Positions 1 through 7,700 of a stretch of 11,043 nucleotides of DNA are shown piece by piece. Every line of letters starts with the position of its first letter. Position 1 is the first letter of the stretch. The notes below the pieces were generated by a model. It ran no database searches. It was not told the DNA's origin and saw only the letters and a program-made list of their open reading frames with translations. Made by a program: the position numbers and the translations under genes. Source of the DNA: Bacteroidota bacterium (GTDB lineage: Bacteria; Bacteroidota; Bacteroidia; Chitinophagales; Saprospiraceae); assembly GCA_008501835.1 (NCBI GenBank), contig QQUB01000931.1:1-11043 (forward strand). Direction: 5' to 3'.

Positions 1-697
1 GGGCGATCCAGTAAATGGGGTTCTTCTGCCAATTATACCCTTTTTTCAGGGTGGCCTGTTCTCCCTTGTCTGATTTGGATACATAGGCCAGGGTCTCCTG
101 GTGTTTAAAATATTTTGCCAGGTTCAATTTTTCCATCAAAACAAAGCCAAGCATTCCACCTAAAGCCATGGTAATGATGGTGCCAAAAGAGCGAATTCCC
201 ATGAAGGGAACTCCTCCCATCAGATGGGTCAGCGTGCATCCCCCGGCCAATCGAGTACCATAACTGAAAAGGGCACCGCCGATAAAGGCAACCACTAACA
301 GCTTTTTGGAATAAAATGCCCATGCCCTCGATTCTCTTTCGAAAAGGGACACAATGAAGCCGCCAATGATCATACCAATAATAGGCCAGCCTATCCCCGG
401 AGTAAATACACCTCCTTCAGGAATTATGTTTCCGGAATTGTCAATGCCGTATTCTCCGTATAATTCTGAGTAGAATCCGAACAGGTTGTTTAGAAATACT
501 TCCAGGCTTCTGAACATTCTTCCAAGATCTGTAGTAACGCTGATATGGTTCAACCCTGCTTCCTGTCCTTCTCCCACTTTGTACAACCAAATGGCTACCA
601 TATAAATGATCTGGGCAATTCCAAAAAGCACTCCAGCATACAGGAAGGACCATTGACTGTTAAATATTTGCTTGATTGAAAATTTTTTAGGCTCCAT
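1..697 (-). CDS. YeeE/YedE-family membrane protein, putative sulfur-compound (thiosulfate) transporter; 3' end outside the window
   Basis: The gene reads leftward from an ATG at 697 and is open through 232 codons to the window edge, so the C-terminus is missing. The protein has hydrophobic segments at about residues 14-36, 101-118, 134-148 and 168-188, and a conserved motif GTRLAGGCTLTH at 147-158 with Cys154. This glycine-rich 'G-x-R-x-x-G-G-C-T' signature is typical of YeeE/YedE proteins. In the studied members, conserved cysteines line the path for thiosulfate across the inner membrane. The start is set by an in-frame ATG in the A/T-rich leader; an overlapping ATG just upstream runs straight into TAA. 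No Shine-Dalgarno sequence is visible. The divergent neighbour is a rhodanese, which fits a role in sulfur uptake. The family call is from the motif and the membrane pattern; the substrate is inferred. Confidence 0.85.
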   Translation of the reverse strand, partial: MEPKKFSIKQIFNSQWSFLYAGVLFGIAQIIYMVAIWLYKVGEGQEAGLNHISVTTDLGRMFRSLEVFLNNLFGFYSELYGEYGIDNSGNIIPEGGVFTPGIGWPIIGMIIGGFIVSLFERESRAWAFYSKKLLVVAFIGGALFSYGTRLAGGCTLTHLMGGVPFMGIRSFGTIITMALGGMLGFVLMEKLNLAKYFKHQETLAYVSKSDKGEQATLKKGYNWQKNPIYWIA

Positions 698-878
698 TAC
701 ATTAATTTTGAAGATGAAAGGGTGACTACGGCGGAACAGGTGTTTTCCGACAGTTTTTATTCTCAACTGCAAAGTTCAATAATCAAAATACTCGATTTTG
801 TAACCTGGATCACGATGGTGAAAAATTTTCCAGTATAAATTTGCTCTTAATTTCTCCCGGGATCAAAAAAATTAATTT
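698..878. promoter_or_regulatory. Divergent intergenic region between the YeeE-like and rhodanese genes
   Basis: This 181-bp A/T-rich stretch separates two start codons that point away from each other, so it must contain the promoters of both genes unless one is read from elsewhere. I see a good -7 element for the rightward gene (listed separately). On the leftward strand I see only an imperfect match, TATTTTG, complementary to about 774-780, with no confident -33 partner. No clear operator palindrome or riboswitch fold is visible. Confidence 0.6.
836..843 (+). promoter_or_regulatory. Bacteroidota-type -7 promoter element for the rhodanese lipoprotein gene
   Basis: The octamer TAAATTTG exactly fits the Bacteroidota primary-sigma -7 consensus TAnnTTTG. 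It ends 35 bp before the ATG at 879, leaving a leader of about 25-30 nt. The usual upstream TTTG (-33 box) is not present at the expected spacing; the nearest TTTG, at 797-800, is too far away. The call rests on the -7 match and its position only. Confidence 0.45.
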
Positions 879-1412
879 ATGAAAAAGACATTTCGATTTT
901 ACATTTTAATACTTGCTGCATTCATGAGTTTTTCCTCTTGTCAGGAAGCAGATACCATTATTGAGAGAGAAAAAAAAGCTAAAGCGGAAATTGAACAATT
1001 TACAAGGGAGATCAGTACCTGGAACAAGGACGATTTTGTGAAAAATGGAGTAACAATCGAGGGAGATCCTTCCAATTTGCCAGTCAGAGAGTTTTATAAG
1101 GGGATATATGCAGAACTAGGGGTTTTAGTTGATATCAGGACACCGAAAGAGTTTGCTCAGGCCAGTATTCCCGATGCCATTTCCATTGACTTTTACAGTA
1201 AAAATTTTAAGGAAGAGTTTTCAAAACTGGATAAAGAGCAACCAGTGTTTATTTATTGCCGAACCGGCGTAAGAAGTGCCAAAGCCACAAAAGTATTGTC
1301 TGATATGGGGTACCAGGTTTATAATTTGAAAAAAGGGTTTATGGACTGGATCAAATTCGGACTTCCCATCGAAGGAGAACTGGATTATGGGGCAGGGGAG
1401 GAAGGTTGCTAA
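879..1412 (+). CDS. Rhodanese-domain lipoprotein (putative sulfurtransferase)
   Basis: This 177-residue protein starts with a lipoprotein signal: two lysines, a hydrophobic core, and Ser-Phe-Ser-Ser-Cys with the lipidated Cys at position 21. A charged, probably helical linker (about 24-60) leads to one rhodanese domain (about 75-167). The domain contains a VDIRTPKEF motif (84-92), an active-site loop CRTGVR (127-132) with the catalytic Cys127, and the typical C-terminal G-(F/W)-x-x-W segment. Rhodaneses move a sulfane sulfur through a cysteine persulfide, for example from thiosulfate to an acceptor. The intact cysteine suggests an active enzyme, anchored to a membrane outside the cytoplasm. 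The final residue is a second cysteine, Cys177. The gene is divergent from a YeeE/YedE-like transporter gene, which supports a shared sulfur role. The ATG at 879 is chosen because the lipoprotein signal starts there. Confidence 0.9.
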   Translation: MKKTFRFYILILAAFMSFSSCQEADTIIEREKKAKAEIEQFTREISTWNKDDFVKNGVTIEGDPSNLPVREFYKGIYAELGVLVDIRTPKEFAQASIPDAISIDFYSKNFKEEFSKLDKEQPVFIYCRTGVRSAKATKVLSDMGYQVYNLKKGFMDWIKFGLPIEGELDYGAGEEGC

Positions 1413-1423
1413 ATGTGAAATAT

Positions 1424-1466
1424 AAAAAAACCTGATCCTGCACTTGTGCAAAATCAGGTTTTTTTT
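1424..1466. terminator. Bidirectional intrinsic terminator between convergent genes
   Basis: An A7 tract plus CCTGAT (1424-1436) pairs with ATCAGG plus T8 (1453-1466). The intervening loop can itself fold a small TGCA/TGCA stem (1439-1442 with 1447-1450). The hairpin lies 11 bp after the rhodanese stop codon and 19 bp after the stop of the convergent gene. Because A-runs and T-runs flank the stem, it can act as a Rho-independent terminator on both strands. Confidence 0.85.
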
Positions 1467-1485
1467 CGATGAAAATCTATGTAAT

Positions 1486-3267
1486 TTATTCCACAACAAA
1501 TTTTCTGGTCACAGCATTATGATCATCCCTGATCTGAACAAAATACAGACCTGGTGGCAGATCTGAGGTGTCAAACTCAACGAAACCGTTACTCATGTTT
1601 TCAACTTGTTTGTTGGTCAAAAGTTTTCCAGTATTTGAGAACAAGTCGATGGAAAGGTCTGAGGTTTGAGGCAACTCAAATTTGATGAAAACAACTTCTG
1701 ATGCCGGATTAGGGCTCAGTTCAAAAGTAGCTTCAAATTCAGTTTCAGGAACATCTTCAATCACATCAAAGATCAATTCCCAATCGAATCCGGGAGCATT
1801 CAGCGTCTCTGAATCCCATTCGATATAATAAGTTGTACCTGCTGTAACGGGAATATCCAGAATCTGAGATTGTAACTCACACTCGTCATCATTACTGGCG
1901 ATGAGTTGAATATTTTCAATACCACATTCACCTTCATAAATCCAAAGGCGGGTATCTTCAGTGGTAAGGCCACAATTTTGAACGGTCATCATTCCATCGT
2001 CAGTTGGCGTGTAGGAATACCATTCAGACTGTGCATATGGAGTGGTTGAAGAACCAAAGTGGCCGATATTTGGGCCTGAAACGGCGCCATAACCATCGAT
2101 AATGTCAATGGTGTAGGTACCTGGTTCAACTGCGATGGCATATTCACAGAAATTACCGTCTGCTGGTGTATCTGCAGTAAATTCCAGATTGAAATCAAAA
2201 TTGCCATCCTCCCAGATGTCGTCCCAGCAAATGAGGTAAGTCTCACCGGCACTGACCAGTACCTGCGTGTAAGAAGCGTATTCAGATCCGCCGGGCTCTG
2301 ATGTTTCACACATATCGTCATTAACACCTTCAATGACCATGTTTTCACATCCACCAGAAAATACCCAAAAACGACTGTCACCACCACCTCCACAGGAAGA
2401 AACGGTCATAACACCGTCTTCGGAAGGTGTATAGGAATACCATGCACCAGCCTGGCCCTGACCTGCTGACCGGATAGTAAATCCTGCGCCAAAGCATTCC
2501 AGCTCGCCAATAGAGTATGTGCCTACATCGATCGGTGTAGCTAAATGGCAGTAGTTATTTCCGGTAGGGGAAGGAATTTCTGCAAAATATACATCGTCCA
2601 CATAGAACCAGTAGTTATCGTCGATTGGATAAAAATCGACTGCTCCCAATTGTTTGGTGCCTGATTCTTCATCCGCCACCCAGCTGATTGGCCATGAGTG
2701 AATCATGTCGCCATCAACATAAAAATAAGTCAGGTCAGCATCCATGTCTATTATGAAACGTACCCGGAACCATGAATCATTCGGAAAAGAGAACTCTTTC
2801 ACATCCACTGCTCCGGCTGACAGGAAACCAGTACCATCAGACGTCAAGTCAACCTCTATGGCGAATTCCTCTCCGGGCATTGCTTCAAAGTGCTGAATAT
2901 TGAAGTAAGCTGCAAGAGTTTCGAGGATATACATTCGCCACTCAAGAATGTATGTGCCAGTTGTACGGTCGCCTAACTGTAGCAAAACATCTTGTGGGCC
3001 GCCATCAGCCTCTCCTTGTATTTTAAAGGATTGCAGGCCGTTGTTGGCAAATTCCTGGTTGACAATACCGTCCTCATTGCCACCTTCTGTTCCTGACCAG
3101 GTAGTCCAATGGTCAGATTGGGGTCCGAGGGCACCTTCATTGTAATCTTCAAAACTGTCATCAATGATCACACCCACACTGTCACAGGTTATCTGTGCTT
3201 GCAGGGTGAAAGAGAAAAGAGTAACCAGTAAAAAAATAGGGATAAAAAAAGTGTAAGTTTTTTTCAT
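1486..3267 (-). CDS. Secreted T9SS cargo protein with jelly-roll-like domain and two pre-peptidase-C-like repeats
   Basis: This 593-residue protein has a Sec signal peptide (1 to about 25, ending LQAQ). Residues about 29-231 look like a concanavalin/LamG-type beta-sandwich, with alternating beta-strand patterns such as YFYVDGD and FYVDDVYF. Two copies of a PPC-like domain follow (about 237-363 and 372-500), each with WYSYTP, a D-(S/T)-R-(F/L)-W box, paired cysteines and an N-D-D box. The C-terminus (about 515-593) is a type A T9SS sorting domain: SPNPAS, a beta-rich middle, LPPGLYFVQI, and a basic end. The product is thus exported through the outer membrane and probably anchored or released at the surface. 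No catalytic motif is seen, so a carbohydrate-binding or adhesin role is only a guess. An in-frame ATG 39 bp upstream (3306) would put 13 polar residues before the signal peptide; the ATG at 3267 (MKKTYTFF) is preferred. Confidence 0.85.
   Translation of the reverse strand: MKKTYTFFIPIFLLVTLFSFTLQAQITCDSVGVIIDDSFEDYNEGALGPQSDHWTTWSGTEGGNEDGIVNQEFANNGLQSFKIQGEADGGPQDVLLQLGDRTTGTYILEWRMYILETLAAYFNIQHFEAMPGEEFAIEVDLTSDGTGFLSAGAVDVKEFSFPNDSWFRVRFIIDMDADLTYFYVDGDMIHSWPISWVADEESGTKQLGAVDFYPIDDNYWFYVDDVYFAEIPSPTGNNYCHLATPIDVGTYSIGELECFGAGFTIRSAGQGQAGAWYSYTPSEDGVMTVSSCGGGGDSRFWVFSGGCENMVIEGVNDDMCETSEPGGSEYASYTQVLVSAGETYLICWDDIWEDGNFDFNLEFTADTPADGNFCEYAIAVEPGTYTIDIIDGYGAVSGPNIGHFGSSTTPYAQSEWYSYTPTDDGMMTVQNCGLTTEDTRLWIYEGECGIENIQLIASNDDECELQSQILDIPVTAGTTYYIEWDSETLNAPGFDWELIFDVIEDVPETEFEATFELSPNPASEVVFIKFELPQTSDLSIDLFSNTGKLLTNKQVENMSNGFVEFDTSDLPPGLYFVQIRDDHNAVTRKFVVE
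1768..2559 (-). repeat. Two tandem PPC-like protein repeats within the T9SS cargo gene
   Basis: The two encoded domains align over their whole length with a 140-residue offset. The tryptophan of WYSYTP is at residues 276 and 416, followed in both by a short turn, MTV, a cysteine, an acidic D-(S/T)-R box, an aromatic strand ending in Cys, and N-D-D/E. They are old, divergent duplicates rather than recent DNA copies. Confidence 0.7.
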
Positions 3268-3456
3268 ACTAAGTCGGTTTAAGTGTAAAAAATAAGAAGC
3301 TCTCAAAGTCAGGGCTAATCTGACCGCTTCAAGTTAATAAATTGTAATTTTTTTCTTGTGAAATATCTTAAAATTTTGATCTACCCTAAGGAAAAGAGGC
3401 CTTATTTAAATTGGTTCCAAACACTGGGTGGCCATGATTTTGATTGTAGGTTGCGT

Positions 3457-3531
3457 GTTTCGGGTTTTTGAAAAGGAACTTTTGTTTCTTTGATTAATTC
3501 TTTTGAATTAAAAGAAATCTCAACCCGAAAC
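3457..3531. repeat. Fold-back element: nested inverted repeats
   Basis: The outer arms GTTTCGGGTT (3457-3466) and AACCCGAAAC (3522-3531) are perfect 10-bp inverted repeats. Nested inside, TTTCTT (3485-3490) and TTAATTC (3494-3500) pair with GAATTAA (3505-3511) and AAGAAA (3512-3517) around a TTTT loop. This makes a 13-bp stem with one 3-nt bulge. A minor AAAAG/CTTTT hairpin (3471-3483) also lies inside. No U-tract directly follows the outer stem, so it is not a plain terminator. It could be an intergenic dispersed repeat, an RNA structure in a 3' leader, or a cruciform. Confidence 0.6.
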
Positions 3532-3538
3532 CGGAGCC

Positions 3539-3581
3539 AAGTTTAGTGCAGCGGAATTCCGTACACGAAGTGTTAGGGCAG
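3539..3581. repeat. 29-bp-spaced imperfect direct repeat flanking two small palindromes
   Basis: AAGTTTAGTGCAG (3539-3551) and AAGTGTTAGGGCAG (3568-3581) match except for one inserted base and one substitution. Between and overlapping them are a perfect palindrome CGGAATTCCG (3552-3561) and a hairpin ACAC-GAA-GTGT (3563-3573). The cluster begins 10 bp beyond the stop codon of the transglutaminase-like gene, on its downstream side. Its function is unknown; a dispersed repeat or a relic of recombination are possibilities. Confidence 0.5.
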
Positions 3582-3590
3582 TAACCGGCA

Positions 3591-4697
3591 TCAATTTTTA
3601 AAAAATCTCCGGAACTGGGCCAGTTGTTTATCAGCAATTTCAAGGTTTTTGTTCATAATGTTGATATTCTTTTTTCCCGGTATGGCGTATTTATAGAATC
3701 TGTCCCCGGGTTTGATTTTTTTAACATAAGTTTCTGCCAGATGGATATCTGTTTTAGCTTGCCTTATATAAGCTTCCCATTCCCTCAACTGTTCTTTTTC
3801 GGGTATTGATCTTTTTTCAAAAACCGGAGTGGTTGCTGCCTTATATTGATCAAATGCATCACGTGATTCATTGAAATGGTAGTCAAAGCCCTTGAAGTTT
3901 CCATAACTGCTGTTGGAGTCAAACCTGAGTATTCGTTCAAAACTATTTTTCAACCTTGCTCTTTCATCGAGTGAATAATAAAAATCAAGAGTGTCCTGGA
4001 AATGCTCAAAATCAGGTTGAGCATTCTCCTTTAAATGTTCCAAAATGGCATTTTCAGATTCTGAAAAAACCTTTAGGGACACAGGATTGGATTGTATCTG
4101 AAAAATGGGATCGTGAGGCAAATGGTCCAGGACAAACTGTTCAGGGAGTGCCATAAAATATTGCTCTTTAAAATACCTGTTAAACCTTTTTTTATCCTCA
4201 TCCACATATCCTGCACCCCAGGTACTGTCGATCAAGACCCATTTCCCGTCTACCTTGATTACATTCCAGGCGTGAGTGGTTCGCGGAATCCTTCCTTTAT
4301 TGGTTTTGGTGAATCCGGAAACAAAAATGGAAGGGATGCCAGCTTCCAGGCACAGTTCATGGAAAAGATTACTATATCCTTCACAAACAGCAATTTTGGT
4401 TCGTAAAACATTGGAGACTTTCTGCCTGTCTTTGATTTGCTGTGGCGTTCTTTTATCATTGAAATAAAACCGGGCATCATACTTAATGTTATTAGCGATC
4501 CAAACGTAAAAGGCTCTTGCCTTTTCAAGATCAGTATCCAGTCCTTTGGTGAGGTGCCCGGCTAATTCCTTGACATTTTGGGTGCCGTCTCTTGGGACTT
4601 CCAGAGCCACATTGTCTGCAAGAGTGTAGTCGATGGTTGTCTGTGCATTGATTGAGAGGGTAATTGCCAAAAAGGGTAACAGTAAAATTTTTTTCAT
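3591..4697 (-). CDS. Secreted transglutaminase-like (papain-fold) protein
   Basis: This 368-residue protein has a Sec signal peptide (1 to about 19, ending INAQ) and a transglutaminase-like core at about 40-165. The full catalytic triad is visible: Cys105 in AVCEGYSNLF, His142 in THAWN, and Asp157 in LIDSTWGAGY. An upstream segment, ARAFYVWIANNIKYD (61-75), is also typical of the family. Bacterial members usually act as cysteine peptidases or amidases, or cross-link proteins; the substrate cannot be read here. Residues about 200-368 are charged, mainly helical and unrecognised. There is no T9SS tail or lipobox, so it is probably periplasmic. The start lies 21 bp after the stop of the giant protease gene, with no terminator between, so the two are probably co-transcribed. 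The start coincides with the signal peptide; the leader is A-rich and lacks a Shine-Dalgarno sequence. Confidence 0.88.
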   Translation of the reverse strand: MKKILLLPFLAITLSINAQTTIDYTLADNVALEVPRDGTQNVKELAGHLTKGLDTDLEKARAFYVWIANNIKYDARFYFNDKRTPQQIKDRQKVSNVLRTKIAVCEGYSNLFHELCLEAGIPSIFVSGFTKTNKGRIPRTTHAWNVIKVDGKWVLIDSTWGAGYVDEDKKRFNRYFKEQYFMALPEQFVLDHLPHDPIFQIQSNPVSLKVFSESENAILEHLKENAQPDFEHFQDTLDFYYSLDERARLKNSFERILRFDSNSSYGNFKGFDYHFNESRDAFDQYKAATTPVFEKRSIPEKEQLREWEAYIRQAKTDIHLAETYVKKIKPGDRFYKYAIPGKKNINIMNKNLEIADKQLAQFRRFFKN

Positions 4698-4718
4698 TTC
4701 AATCTGGAATTTTTGTTG

Positions 4719-7700
4719 TTAATCAATAATTAAAATTTTCCGCAAATAGTGTTTTTGTTGATTTTTGACCGATAGAAAATATACTCCGGCTGGGATATTT
4801 GTGAGATCCAGTTCGCCTTCTCCAGAGGTCAAATTATGGATCATCAAAATGGTTTTACCTTCCAAATTACTTATCCTTAAATCATATGGTAAAACAGGTG
4901 AATTTTCATTCAATTCATAATAAAGAATACCACTGGAAGGAATAGGGTAGACCTCGAGCTCGTTATCAGGAATAGTATTTTCATTGGCGGTGATTGTTGC
5001 TGTGAACCATTCTGTGATGGAACAGTTATGAGCGTCCGTAATGGTTACGGAATACTCAGTTCCTTCATAAAGGTTGGTGGTTGAATTTCCAGAAGTACCG
5101 TTGGACCATTCAATTTCAAAAGGAGGAGTACCACCAGAAACCTGTGATGTTGCATCAAAAATATTGCCTGAAGTCTGCACCAATTCAATATTAACTGCAA
5201 GAAGATCAGGTTGATTGATATAAATGTTTTCCGACACACTACAATCCCCGGAAAATAGATTAACCTGGTAAAATCCTGATGAAAGGTCCTCAAGGTCTTC
5301 TGAGGTTTCACCCGTATTCCAGACAAAATCGTAAGGCGGAGTTCCTCCCGAAACCAACAGGTCTATCATTCCGTCATTTCCACCCTGGCAACTGACGTCT
5401 TGCACATTGTAGTTCAATGTCAAGGGAGCAACATACTGCACGGAAATGAATTCTGTTAATTCACAACCTTGTGCATCCGTCACGGATAAGGCATATTCCC
5501 CTGAAGAAAGATTCACCAGGTAATTTCCTGATTGATTATTACTCCAGGCCAATTCGTATGGAGGAATTCCTCCATCTGGGAATGAAGACACTAAAATATG
5601 ACCATCACCGCAGCCATAACTTATATGAACATTCGGAGAAATGGCTGAAATGGCTTCCAGGATAATGGTGGTGTCCAACTGGCAGTTGTTTTCATCAGAA
5701 ATGGTCAGGTGGTAATTATCCGGGTATAGATTTTCAAGGAGAGGACTGGTGACTTCGTCATTCCAATTATAATTCAAATTTCCAACCCCTCCGATAGCAT
5801 TGACCTGGATGGAACCATCAGAGAGATTTGCACATGTCGGTGAAATAATCTGAAGGGATTCAACTGAAATGGCTACCGGGGATTCAATGAAAACGGTTTC
5901 CTGTAATTCACACCCATCGGCCTGTTGAATGATCAATTGATGATTTCCTGAGCTTAAATTTTGATATGTGTAATTGTTCAAAAAAGGCTCATCGTTCAGA
6001 CTGGTCAGAAGCCCTTGGTCGTTGCTTGATAAATGAATTTGTCCATCATTTGAATCAAAGCAGGAAACGGGGTCAGTTGTAATAGAATAATCGGGAAAAG
6101 GAATAGTTGTCAATTCAATCTCAATATCAGCAGAGCACTGGTTTTGATCGGTCACTGTAACGCTGTATATCCCTTCAGGCAGTCCTGCAAAACCATTGAT
6201 GTTTTCATTGGAATGAGACCAGGTATACTCCACGGGTCCTGAGGCCACGACAGGAGTTAGCCAAATGTTTCCTGAGTGAATTTCCGGGCATGTGTTTATG
6301 ATATGTTGATCAATAACCAGACTGTCATGAACCTCCAGGTCAATGGTTACTATGGAGTCACATCCATTTGCTGCTTCCAGGACTTGTATATATTCTCCTG
6401 CCAGGTGTTCCATTTGTCCGAAAATTTCGATTTCCTCACCATGGCAAATGCTCAAATTTTGGAAGGAGGATGCAATGGGAAGTACATCCAGGTGAGCATA
6501 ATGAAATGAATCACAACCATTTATAGCTTCAAATGCCGCCATGTAGGTGCCGGAATCACTAAACGATTCCCCAAATAATTCCAGAGTCTCCCCATCACAA
6601 ATAGTATGAAAGGATTCCGTTGAGATGGTGTCCAAAACGATCAGTTCTACCTGATGTGTAGAGTCGCAACCTGCCTGTGATTGAAAAATAGCAGCGTAGT
6701 TGCCTTGCTCAAATGTGGCTTCACCAAAAATATCAACTGTTTCTCCCTGACAAATCGTAATGCTTTGGTTGGTAAAGATCTCATCTACAAATTCAACAGT
6801 GATGGTGTGAATAGAATCGCAGTTGTTTATTCCGCTAAATGTTACGCTAAAAGTACCTGATTGGGAAACCTCTTCTCCAAAAACGTTGATAACTTCCCCT
6901 GTGCAGGGTGAAATGTTTTCAAAAGTATGGACAGGAGGAAGGACGTTAAGTTGGACGAAATGGGTGGAATCGCAACCATTGGAGGCCAAATAGGATTCAC
7001 TGAATAAACCGTCCTGACTGTGAATTTCACCAAAAATAAGGACCTCTTCTCCCTCGCAAATCGTCATTAGCTCCTGTGTTTCGAAATTAGGAAGGACGTT
7101 CAAAGTAACCTGGACCGTTGAATCACATCCAACAGCACTGGTATAGTTTTGAGAATAGGTTCCGGCTTCAAATTCCTGATTGCCAAATAATTCGATGGAT
7201 TCGCCATCGCAAATCGATATTTCTTCTTCTACGAAATAGGCAGGAAGCACCGTCAGCGTTAAGGTATCTGAGCTGATGCAACCGCTATCGTCGGAAGCGG
7301 TTAGTAAATATTGAGTAGTGGTATCAGGCTTAAGCACAGTTTCTGGACAAGTAATGCATTGGACTCCATGATTTGGATACCATTGATAGGCAGAATAGTT
7401 GGCTTCAATGTTAACCAATATGGAGTCTCCCGGGCAAATGGTCAAATTTTCCCCCAGTTCAAAAGAAAACCCAGGTTTGTGGGTTATTTCAATGGTATCC
7501 GTTTGAATCGCTCCACATTCATCTGTCGTTGTAACCCAATAAGTGCCAGGGTCGGTTGCAGTATAACCCGGTAGGTTTGACCCGTCATGCCAAATATATG
7601 TATCAAATCCACTTTGTGCATTTACGGTGACAACCTGGCTTTGGCAGGATTCCAGATCAGGGCCCAGATCGAGTTCAGGGATTTCAGGCGGATTGATAAA

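Larger units (their letters stand above)
3268..3590. other. 323-bp intergenic region with structured elements and no gene
   Basis: The stretch lies between two leftward genes and has no credible reading frame. The part nearest the downstream gene (3268-3410) is A/T-rich and should hold its promoter, but I find no exact TAnnTTTG on the leftward strand. The part nearest the transglutaminase stop contains a large fold-back and a direct-repeat/palindrome cluster, listed separately. The length and structure suggest that the gene at 1486-3267 is transcribed separately from the upstream pair. Confidence 0.6.

Noticed and set aside
1989..2393. 134-residue open frame on the - strand
   Set aside because: It is a shifted frame inside the T9SS cargo gene, where the long frame has clear domain motifs; no sign of overprinting.
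3268..3306. Extended N-terminus of the T9SS cargo from an ATG at 3306
   Set aside because: It would place 13 non-hydrophobic residues before a textbook signal peptide beginning MKKTYTFF; the ATG at 3267 is the better start.
3457..3531. Intrinsic terminator of the protease-transglutaminase unit
   Set aside because: The outer arms are 55 bp apart and no T-tract follows the stem on the leftward strand, so the canonical form is missing, although a role in 3' end formation cannot be excluded.
3516..3581. Integron attC recombination site
   Set aside because: GTTAGGG at 3573-3579 misses the final pyrimidine of GTTRRRY, no matching RYYYAAC partner with complementary sequence is found at the right distance, and no integrase or cassette array is present.
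4092..4406. 104-residue open frame on the + strand
   Set aside because: It lies antisense within the transglutaminase-like gene, has no family motif or leader, and is explained by the coding strand.
6330..7241. Regular 153-bp periodicity as a CRISPR or DNA satellite
   Set aside because: The period is a whole number of codons, the frame is open throughout, and conservation is at protein level with diverged nucleotides. It is a protein repeat.
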